Shown here: one piece after another, positions 1 through 7,181 of the stretch
Layout of the letters: each line of letters opens with the position of its first letter
Numbering within the stretch: the first letter of the stretch is position 1
NCBI GenBank assembly: GCA_038258215.1
Contig: JBBSQC010000011.1
Span: 1 to 64,000, forward strand
DNA from: Fodinibacter sp038258215
GTDB lineage: Bacteria > Actinomycetota > Actinomycetes > Actinomycetales > Dermatophilaceae
Direction of reading: 5' to 3'
DNA: 64,000 nucleotides
The notes under the pieces: model-generated
The model's database searches: none
What the model was told of the DNA's origin: nothing
The model's input: only the letters and a program-made list of their open reading frames with translations
Translations under genes and position numbers: made by a program

Positions 1-1
1 C

Positions 2-76
2 ATCTTCGACAGCCGCGAGGAGATGGTCATCCATGCGATGCCAGCTCGCAAGAAGTACCTCGAGCTCCTCCCCTAG
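2..76 (+). CDS. C-terminal end of an unidentified protein (partial)
   Basis: The frame open from base 2 encodes 24 residues ending ...MVIHAMPARKKYLELLP and stops at TAG 74-76. The rest lies upstream of the window. The ending, a strand followed by MVIHAMPAR and a short basic-leucine tail, resembles the C-termini of small actinobacterial BrnT/DUF4258-like toxins as I remember them. That is a resemblance from memory and not a demonstrated homology. If right, it would be a toxin-antitoxin remnant at the edge of the accessory block. It is followed by about 225 nt without a supported gene. Confidence 0.45.
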   Translation: MFDSREEMVIHAMPARKKYLELLP

Positions 77-302
77 GAGCCACTCACCAGCGACCTCACA
101 GCCAGCCCGTCTGGCGGCGAAGTGGGGCTGCTGCCGCTGCGCACCCTACTTTGGCTCATCCTCAGCCATCGGGCCAAGAGTTGGCTGGCCGGCTTCAGGT
201 TGGGCTGTGGCAGTCCCAAGCGATCCGAGCATAGCGAACCGTCTGCGAGGGGTTGACGGTGCGGATACCGTTGGGCGAGCGTTCGCGAAGAGGGGGTGGC
301 TG

Positions 303-1223
303 ATGATCGCAGCAGCGGATGCAGCGACAGCAACTGATGACCTAACCACTAAGATTGTCTTGCTCGTCATCGGCGCAGCGATTGGTTTCGCATTCACTTT
401 GGCCTCGGACCGAATAAGGGCCAGACGCGAGCCTAAGAAGCGCCTATCATTCGACCTTTCTGTCGGGGCCACGCTGGCCAGCGTGCCGGACGTGTTGGCT
501 CAAAAGGTTTCAGTCACATTCGGCGACGCCCCGGTTCACGGGCAACTATTCGAGGCTACCTGTGCCGTCGACAACACCGGTAACCAAGTTGTCAAAGAGC
601 AATATCTGCGCCTGAGTTTCGGCGAAGGAGCTAAGGTTCTCGATGCCTTCTATTTGGAGCCGCCGCCACCCGAGTACGGAGTCACAGACGAAACGCCGCC
701 AGACGCGCCCGCTGGCGACCACAGGTGGAAGATCGCTCACTTGGAGGTCGGCCAGAGGGTTGCCTTTGGTCTCTTAGTTTCTGCGCCCACACCGGCACCG
801 CCGGCGATCCACGGCTACAACGAGGAAGGTGGGGTCGAACTCACCTCCAGGACAGTCACTGCAATCGAGGACGACGCAGGGCATGTTCGACCGCTCGTAG
901 TAATCTTGATGCTGGCTTGGCTTCTGCCTGCGATCCCTTTGGTAATCTTCGGCGATATCCTCAATCAGGGACTGCGAATGGCGCTCCTGATACTCGCGCT
1001 ACCGCACATACGGCCCGTGGCTCACCTAATTGGTCGTCGCGCCAAGTCTTGGGGCGAGCAGCAGCCGCCCGCCGACCTGAGCATCAACAACACGCGCGCT
1101 GAGCGCCTGTATGTCGCTGGCAAGGGCGGCTCGATCTACTTGGAGGGCGGTAGCGGGTCCGAAACCTCGCAACAGCTCCCTGCCCAAGGGCGCCTATCCG
1201 GAGATGGCTCAGAAGCCGAATAG
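303..1223 (+). CDS. Hypothetical membrane-anchored protein
   Basis: Not recognised. The 306-residue product starts at an ATG preceded by a purine-rich GAGGGGGTGG; a longer frame reaches back to base 33, but its first 90 codons look non-coding. An N-terminal transmembrane helix (about residues 17-34) is followed by an RARREPKK basic stretch, indicating a cytoplasmic soluble region. The middle (about 45-190) is rich in beta-type sequence. A hydrophobic hairpin follows near residues 195-240, then a polar Gly/Ser/Gln-rich tail. Codon use is less GC-biased than the genome core, matching the next three genes. Its position just upstream of a TIR-STAND gene pair suggests it belongs to the same accessory block, but nothing in the sequence gives a function. 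Confidence 0.6.
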   Translation: MIAAADAATATDDLTTKIVLLVIGAAIGFAFTLASDRIRARREPKKRLSFDLSVGATLASVPDVLAQKVSVTFGDAPVHGQLFEATCAVDNTGNQVVKEQYLRLSFGEGAKVLDAFYLEPPPPEYGVTDETPPDAPAGDHRWKIAHLEVGQRVAFGLLVSAPTPAPPAIHGYNEEGGVELTSRTVTAIEDDAGHVRPLVVILMLAWLLPAIPLVIFGDILNQGLRMALLILALPHIRPVAHLIGRRAKSWGEQQPPADLSINNTRAERLYVAGKGGSIYLEGGSGSETSQQLPAQGRLSGDGSEAE

Positions 1224-1395
1224 GCCCGTACCCCTGTTGCTGGTCGCTAGATGCGGGGCTTGACGTTGTTGTGCTCGGCAGGCGGCGATGCGACGTGGTC
1301 TCGCTAGTCGCTGCATACGTGGGGACACCCGCCCGATCAACGGGGCTCGTGCCAGCCGCAGACGTTGCGATCTCGCGGTTCCCTACGGCTTCCCC

Positions 1396-2025
1396 ATGCC
1401 GTATCAAGGCACTGTGAAGATCGACAAGCCTCCCAAGCCAGTAATCCTGCGACACAGGCTCGCGGCGTGGATCCACCTTGCGCACGAGCGACTGTCGGCT
1501 CTCGAGGGGGCCGATCGACAGATGACCGCCGCCGGGCTAGACACACGCTTTCGCGTCAACCTCGCCCGGCAGGGCCGAGATGCTGAGTGGGCCGTGGCTG
1601 CGGCCACACGTACAGGGATCCTGACGCGTGGACATCTTTGGGCGGTAGACAACGCTACCTACCTCGCTGTTGTCGTCTTGGCCCAAATCGAAAAGACGCG
1701 CAAGCTCCTTCCTGAGGACAACATCCCCGCATACCCTGACCACCGCGACGTCCAGCTCTGGCGCAATGTGATCGAGCACTGGGAGGACGAGGAAGGGCCG
1801 TCGCTTACCAAGCTGCTTCAAAGCGAGCCCCGGTTTGATTCGTCCATTCTCCGGTACGGCGGCTCGGTCACAACGATTGGGCATCTCTCAGCCGACCAGG
1901 TGCGTGCGTGGCTGGACATGGTCCTAGATGCGATAGAGCAAGCTTCGATGCGCGAGAGTCAAGTGCTCCCTCGCGCCGAGGACTCCGTATACGCCGAACG
2001 CCCTGGGACCGAGCCGGAACTCTGA
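1396..2025 (+). CDS. Hypothetical protein
   Basis: Not recognised. I chose ATG 1396 (209 residues, beginning MPYQGTVKIDK) because the 36 codons before it in the same frame have a low-quality, arginine-rich composition. The protein appears soluble and mainly helical, with no signal peptide or membrane segment. Visible features are an acidic stretch (HWEDEEGPS) in the middle and an amphipathic helix near the C-terminus (LSADQVRAWLDMVLDAIEQA). It lies 172 nt after the preceding gene and 214 nt before the hydrolase gene, on the same strand and with the same lower-GC composition. It could be a separate accessory gene or a third member of the hydrolase/TIR-STAND locus. No catalytic motif is visible. 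Confidence 0.55.
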   Translation: MPYQGTVKIDKPPKPVILRHRLAAWIHLAHERLSALEGADRQMTAAGLDTRFRVNLARQGRDAEWAVAAATRTGILTRGHLWAVDNATYLAVVVLAQIEKTRKLLPEDNIPAYPDHRDVQLWRNVIEHWEDEEGPSLTKLLQSEPRFDSSILRYGGSVTTIGHLSADQVRAWLDMVLDAIEQASMRESQVLPRAEDSVYAERPGTEPEL

Positions 2026-2239
2026 TGGAGGCGGCACGCGGCGGTAGGACCCACCTCGGGGGTTGAGGTCAGTCGTCCAACTTCACGACGACCAGTTGAA
2101 TTCGCCGAGCGTGCCACCGTCGCTAGGGTGGGACAACAACGCCCCAGTGGCACGCTCGGGGTAGAGAGGAAGGCGGCCGTGACGCACCCGATACCGGGGA
2201 CTCGTTGGCGCCGACTCCTGCGCTGTATCGGGCAATAGC

Positions 2240-3241
2240 ATGCAGGGCAGTGAGCACACAGCACTCAGTCGCGTCGGGCCACAAGATGGCGGTACACCTA
2301 AGTTGCTCGATGTTGTCTTCGTCCATGGACTCGGAGGTGACGGCGATGGAACGTGGCGCCCCAAGGGCTCCGAGTCATGGCTCTGCTGGCTCGCCGAGGA
2401 CATCCCGTCCATCGCCGTCTGGTCGCTTACCTATCCGGCCGGTTCAACCAAGTGGACCGCTGACGGTGAAGGTATGGCGCTCCCGGAGAGAGCGAGTAAC
2501 CTCATCCCGACCCTGAATTACTACGGCATTGGGTCACGGAAGACTCTCTTTGTTTGCCACAGTCTCGGGGGACTCGTCGTCAAGCAGATCTTGCGGCAGT
2601 CGGCCGAGATGGCGATGCCAGACTGGGCGCCCATCGCTGAGTCCACGGTCGGTGTGGCCTTCTTGGCGACGCCGCACTCAGGGTCGGACCTAGCGACCTT
2701 CACCAAGATTGTGGCGGTGGCGCGGCCGACTAAGACGACCCTGGCGCTGACCTCTCACTGCCCGCATCTCAAGGAGCTCGGTGATTGGTATCGCCAGAAC
2801 GCCGCACGTTTGGGTATCGAGACCGCCTCATATGCCGAAAGTCGGAAGGTCAGACGGGTATTCCGGACCGTAATGGTCGTCACCGTCACCAGTGCCGATC
2901 CGGGAATCGACGGGTGTATCACCACCAGCCTAGACGCGGATCATATCGATATCTCGAAGCCGACAAGTCGCGCTACCGATACCTACCGTGGGATCGAGAC
3001 GTTCATCCGGCGGCAATTGGTACGGAGCATCTCCGCTGGCGGGGAAATGGCAGCCGCTGGGGGAGCATTGACCGTCCCTACGCCGGGAGGGCTGGACGCA
3101 GGGACGGCGCCGACGGGGGACTTAATCCGGAAGATCCGTGAGCTTCAGGCGATGGGAGATATGAACCTGCTTAACCCAGGGGAGGTCTCAGCACTCAAGC
3201 TGGGCATAGTGAACCACTACTACGGAGTGGGCAATGAATGA
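2240..3241 (+). CDS. SERAC1/DUF676-like alpha/beta hydrolase
   Basis: Predicted serine esterase or lipase of the alpha/beta-hydrolase fold, 333 residues. Visible elements are the oxyanion-loop strand VVFVHGLGG (25-33), the nucleophile elbow FVCHSLGG with Ser108, a TPHSGS segment (144-149) typical of SERAC1/DUF676-type enzymes, and a probable catalytic His235 in DADHIDISKP with an acidic residue supplied by the preceding strand (Asp220 or Asp224). A Gly/Ala/Pro linker (about 265-290) leads to a short helical tail (291-333) that may be an interaction module. There is no signal peptide, so it should act in the cytoplasm. Its last 8 nt overlap the start of the TIR-STAND gene, implying co-translation. 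In bacteria and fungi, hydrolases of this type are often attached to STAND NTPases as effectors. Here the two parts are separate overlapping genes. The substrate is unknown. Confidence 0.8.
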   Translation: MQGSEHTALSRVGPQDGGTPKLLDVVFVHGLGGDGDGTWRPKGSESWLCWLAEDIPSIAVWSLTYPAGSTKWTADGEGMALPERASNLIPTLNYYGIGSRKTLFVCHSLGGLVVKQILRQSAEMAMPDWAPIAESTVGVAFLATPHSGSDLATFTKIVAVARPTKTTLALTSHCPHLKELGDWYRQNAARLGIETASYAESRKVRRVFRTVMVVTVTSADPGIDGCITTSLDADHIDISKPTSRATDTYRGIETFIRRQLVRSISAGGEMAAAGGALTVPTPGGLDAGTAPTGDLIRKIRELQAMGDMNLLNPGEVSALKLGIVNHYYGVGNE

Positions 3242-5888
3242 GTCTTTTGAGGCCCGATGGCCTGCTGCTTCCTCGCCTATCCGCCGCAGGATGTGGGATG
3301 TGTTTATTTCGCACACGCGGGAAGACGCGGACGTCGCGCGCGACCTTGCGGTCGAACTTGAAGGCCGCGGCTTGAGTACCTGGATCGATGCCAAACTGAA
3401 GAGTGGCGATCCGCTGCGGGTGATAGATGAGGCACTGCACTCATCCGGCACTGTCATCGTGCTGCTCTCGAAGTCATCGATGTCGTCAAGGTGGATAACT
3501 CGAGAAGTGGAGGCAGCCTTAAAGGGTCTGCCGTCGGCTTGGGTGATTCCTATCGCCGTCGGAGAGCTAGATGTCAAAAGCCTTCCGCCGTGGCTCGCCG
3601 ATCGCAGGTACCTGCACCTGCGCGATCGCACCAATGTTCGCAAGCTTATCGATCAGCTGCTGCCGCAACTGCGCGCCGCTTTGGGCGACCAGGTTGGCGA
3701 ACCTAGCTATGGCGCCGTCATCGGGAGTTTGCCCCCGCGTGAACCAGTTGTCGGGGTCGGTTCTTACCTTCGTGAGTTGCTTGCATCTCGTGCCGGGGTG
3801 ACCTGGATCGTTGGCGTGGCTGGTATGGGCAAGACGGCGCTTGCGCGGGAGTACATCCATCAGGTTCGTGCTGATGTGGCATTCGTACTCTGGATAGATG
3901 CCCGCTCTGCGGAGGCTGTCGAGATTGAAAACCAACTTCGTGAAGTGGCAGTGTTTCCGTCCACGACCGGGAAAGGGCCAGGTGTCATTGTCCTCGACGG
4001 CTTGGACGAGTTCGTCGGGGACTCAGGCCAAGTCTCGGAGCAGCTCATCAGTCTGGGCACAGACAATCGTGTCCTGATCACTACACGTCGCCTAAACGAC
4101 ACACGCTTGATGGCGGCGCATCCGTTCTCGGTGCTCACGGTCGGTGCTCTTTCACAGGCAGCCGTCGCGGACTATCTCGACACCAGAGTGCCTGAGCTCT
4201 CCGACCGCCAACGGACGCAACTGATTCGAATGCTGGACGCTGCTGGTGGATCACCCCTAGTGCTTAGGCTGCTGATTAACGCACTTCGGACCCACTCGCT
4301 CGACGACCTGCTCGACCTATCGGCTAGCACCGAGACTACCCTCGCTCGTTCCGTTGCGATTGTGCAGTCACTGCTGACACCAGGGCAGCGTCAACGCCTG
4401 GATGTGCTGGCGTTCTGCGCGGAGCTACTTCCAGTGATTCGACGCAGCAAGCGTTGGCGAATGCCAGAGGACGATGAACTATTCGACGAGCTGTTGCGGC
4501 TCGGGCTGGTTAATGCGTCAGCGGACGGCAGCATCTTTGCTCACTCAATTGTGGTCAGCACGTTGCGCCAAAGCGCCCCGCGGAAGGCCCTCGAGAATGC
4601 GCTTGCCTATGTGGCCAGGAGGCTTCCCGACCCCGACGAACCGGATTCACGCGAAGTGCTCTCCAGCGTCGTGGAGTTGACCGAGCTGGCTGATCTCGAT
4701 TGGGATCCTGCCGTGTCGGCGAGCCTGGCGGAACTGCTTATATGGCTGGCGTCGGCTTGGAGAACCAATGGTGATTTCGAGCGCGCAGAATTGCTCTGTC
4801 CCCGGGCACTGGAACGGGCCACAGAGTCACAGGAGAAGCTGCTGCTGATTCGCGCGTTAAACTTGCAGTCAGCGCTCGCATTTGACCGCGGACGAATCGT
4901 TGAGGCGAGTGAGGTCGAACGGCGAACCGTCGACTTAGCTTCGTCCTCGTTCGGACCCAAGCACCCGATCACAACGGCTTCCTTGGCGAATCTTGCAGTG
5001 AGCCTTCGCGCTCTCGGCGACTTGCCAGAAGCAATTACCCTACTTCGTCGCGTAGTGGAACAGAACCGGATGTCCCTACCGTCTGATCATCCGGATGTCA
5101 TCGGAAGCCAGATTAGCCTTGCTATCTGCCTTCGCGAGGCCGGTCTATCCGTCGAAGCGCTGACACTACTGAAGTATGCATCGACGCACTCGGCCGACAC
5201 TCAGGCCTACCTCCGACTATCGCAGATTCTCGCCGCCACTCTTACTGATCTCGGACGGTCGGAAGAGGCACTTACACTCCTTCGAGAGTCGTTGTCACGC
5301 GCCGAGAGCAGCACCGACTTCACTCTGCGTTCGCAGTCGATGGAGGTGCTCACGACGCGCGCCAGCCTAGCCATGGTCTGCGCACGGCTTGGGGATATGG
5401 ACGAAGCCCTCAGGATTCAGACTGATGTGACGGATCGATTCGAAGTGATTCTTGGACCTCACCATCCGTCCACACTCAACGCCCGGAACAACCAGGCGGT
5501 GCTGCTCGCGCGAGTCGGCCAATCACAGGATGCGATGCAACTCTTCTTGCAAGTTGCAGACGATCGGAGCAAGTGGCTTGGACCCGATCACCCTGATGCC
5601 CTGCATTCTCGGCTGCTGGCTGCTCGAGCACTCCGCGATGCTGGCCTAGACGAGCGCGCCTTCGATCTGTACTCCGAGTTGGTGGGGCGAGTGGTCCAGA
5701 CACTCGGCCCAAACCACGCAATGAGTTTGACCGTCCGAGAGGAGGTCGCGCACCAACTCGGACGCGTGGGCAACCTCGCTGGCTCACGGCTCGCCCACCG
5801 CGAGCTCCTAGCCGATCTAGAACAGGTGCTGCCATCGGACCACCCGATGGTGCAAAGGGTTCGTGCCCGAGTGGCGCACGCTGACTAA
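3234..5888 (+). CDS. TIR-STAND (NB-ARC-like) NTPase with C-terminal TPR repeats
   Basis: NLR-like protein of 884 residues. The TIR domain spans about 21-150 and has VFISHTRED (23-31) and the W87xxxE91 helix, whose Glu is the catalytic residue in NAD-cleaving TIR domains. The STAND NTPase spans about 170-460, with Walker A GVAGMGKT (194-201), Walker B VIVLDGLDE (251-259), an ITTRR sensor-like strand (282-286) and GGSPLVLRLL like the NB-ARC GLPL motif. A winged-helix-like region follows, then TPRs of the kinesin-light-chain/TPR_10 type to the C-terminus, with recurring LGPxHP signatures. The family logic is that TPRs sense a trigger, the NTPase oligomerises and TIR depletes NAD+. The start overlaps the hydrolase gene by 8 nt; ATG 3291, at the TIR domain itself, is an alternative. 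Composition is lower in GC than the core. A phage-defence role is inferred. Confidence 0.9.
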   Translation: MNESFEARWPAASSPIRRRMWDVFISHTREDADVARDLAVELEGRGLSTWIDAKLKSGDPLRVIDEALHSSGTVIVLLSKSSMSSRWITREVEAALKGLPSAWVIPIAVGELDVKSLPPWLADRRYLHLRDRTNVRKLIDQLLPQLRAALGDQVGEPSYGAVIGSLPPREPVVGVGSYLRELLASRAGVTWIVGVAGMGKTALAREYIHQVRADVAFVLWIDARSAEAVEIENQLREVAVFPSTTGKGPGVIVLDGLDEFVGDSGQVSEQLISLGTDNRVLITTRRLNDTRLMAAHPFSVLTVGALSQAAVADYLDTRVPELSDRQRTQLIRMLDAAGGSPLVLRLLINALRTHSLDDLLDLSASTETTLARSVAIVQSLLTPGQRQRLDVLAFCAELLPVIRRSKRWRMPEDDELFDELLRLGLVNASADGSIFAHSIVVSTLRQSAPRKALENALAYVARRLPDPDEPDSREVLSSVVELTELADLDWDPAVSASLAELLIWLASAWRTNGDFERAELLCPRALERATESQEKLLLIRALNLQSALAFDRGRIVEASEVERRTVDLASSSFGPKHPITTASLANLAVSLRALGDLPEAITLLRRVVEQNRMSLPSDHPDVIGSQISLAICLREAGLSVEALTLLKYASTHSADTQAYLRLSQILAATLTDLGRSEEALTLLRESLSRAESSTDFTLRSQSMEVLTTRASLAMVCARLGDMDEALRIQTDVTDRFEVILGPHHPSTLNARNNQAVLLARVGQSQDAMQLFLQVADDRSKWLGPDHPDALHSRLLAARALRDAGLDERAFDLYSELVGRVVQTLGPNHAMSLTVREEVAHQLGRVGNLAGSRLAHRELLADLEQVLPSDHPMVQRVRARVAHAD

Positions 5889-6175
5889 CTGGCACGGTTG
5901 GTTGGCGCTTCATGGGACGCTGCGGCTGACCCCAGTCTGGACAAACGTCACTCTGGGCGGAAGGACGCACTCCGCTGGTCGCAACGCAATGAACGAGGTA
6001 CCCGTCATGGCCGAGGGCGGGACGCTGGGCGCGTCACGTGTCCGTGTCTCGAACGCAGCCACTCCATCACATCAGACAAGTCCGGCCCTGGGAGGGCAGC
6101 TTCGCCCTGGACGAACCATGCATCAGCCGGCGGCTCAGAGGGCGGCGCGGGTCGCGGGTGGTGTCGAGCGACGGC
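5889..6175. other. Convergent intergenic gap at the right edge of the accessory block
   Basis: This stretch separates the TIR-STAND gene from the 3' end of oleD. I see no credible gene. A weak hairpin (AGGGC AGCTTC GCCCT, near 6092-6107) could be part of a terminator. Composition rises to core-like GC around 6100, so the accessory block probably ends within it. No integrase, tRNA or clear attachment repeat is visible. Confidence 0.5.
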
Positions 6176-7171
6176 TCAGGGTCGCCGCGTCACGTCAGGG
6201 CAACCCTCGTCGTACCACTGGGCCAGCCGCTCGAAGCCGGCGTCGAGTCCCACCCGGGGGGTCCACCGGAGAACGGCACGGGTGCGTCGCTGGTCGAACC
6301 AGTGTGCGGTCGTGAGCTGCTCGGCGAGAAAGCGAGTTACTGGAGGTGTGTGGGTGCGGCCCGCTGCCGCCCACACGGAGTCGACGACCGTGCCCGCGAG
6401 CAACCCCAACACCTCGGGCACGTGCCGGCGCGGTGGCGCCACCCCCGCAGCCCGGCAGACCCGGTCGAGGATCTCGAGCACCGGCCGGGGCTCGCCGCCG
6501 CTGATCACGAGGGGCTCCCCCTGCGCGGTGATCCCACAGGCGTCGATCGCGGCGACGAGGGCGTCGGCCGCGTCGGCGATGTAGGTCGTGTCGATCAGCG
6601 CGGCCCCGGCACCCAGCACCGACAGCCGGCCCGCCCGAGCCCGCGCGACCAGCCGGGCCACGAGCTGGGTGTCACCGGGACCCCACACCAGGTGGGGTCG
6701 CACGGCGAGCACGGCGAGTTCGGGCGAGTCAGCGGCCAGGGCGAGGAGCTCGGACCGGGCCTTGGTCCGTGCGTAGTGCCCTCGGGCGGCCTCGGGATCG
6801 GCCGGCTCCGCCGCGGCGCCGCACAAGGGCCGCCCGGCGTGGGCCACCGACGGCGAGGACACCTGGACCAGCCGACCCACGCCCTCGGCGCGGCACGCGC
6901 CCACGACGCTGCGGGTGCCCTCCACGTTGGCCCGCACGTAGTCGGCAAGCGGCCCGACCACGTCGACCTTCGCGGCCAGGTGCAGCACGGCATCCTGCCC
7001 GCGAGCCGCCCGGCGCACGACGTCCTCGTCGGCCACGTCCCCCAGCACCTCTCGGCAGTCGATGCCGGACGGTCGCCGTTGCAGCACGGTCACCTCGTCC
7101 CCGCGCTCGGCGAGCAGCGCGGCGGCACTCCGGCCGAGCAGCCCCGAGGCCCCGGTCACCAGGACCCTCAA
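6176..7171 (-). CDS. oleD: OleD-type NAD(P)H-dependent 2-alkyl-3-ketoalkanoate reductase
   Basis: Short-chain/extended SDR reductase (331 residues) for the second step of long-chain olefin synthesis: reduction of the OleA 2-alkyl-3-keto acid to a 2-alkyl-3-hydroxy acid. The N-terminus is the Rossmann motif VLVTGASGLLG, and the catalytic YxxxK is HYARTK. The LHLAAKVDV strand and VRPHLVWGPGD are typical of the 3-beta-HSD/epimerase branch. I chose TTG 7171 because the protein then begins at the Rossmann strand and a GAGGGA ribosome site sits 7 nt upstream; an in-frame GTG at 7192 overlapping the oleBC end is possible. It is the last gene of oleA-oleBC-oleD, 10 nt after oleBC. Context with OleA and OleBC is what separates OleD from other sterol-dehydrogenase-like SDRs. 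Confidence 0.85.
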   Translation of the reverse strand: MRVLVTGASGLLGRSAAALLAERGDEVTVLQRRPSGIDCREVLGDVADEDVVRRAARGQDAVLHLAAKVDVVGPLADYVRANVEGTRSVVGACRAEGVGRLVQVSSPSVAHAGRPLCGAAAEPADPEAARGHYARTKARSELLALAADSPELAVLAVRPHLVWGPGDTQLVARLVARARAGRLSVLGAGAALIDTTYIADAADALVAAIDACGITAQGEPLVISGGEPRPVLEILDRVCRAAGVAPPRRHVPEVLGLLAGTVVDSVWAAAGRTHTPPVTRFLAEQLTTAHWFDQRRTRAVLRWTPRVGLDAGFERLAQWYDEGCPDVTRRP

Positions 7172-7181
7172 CGCGCGTCCC

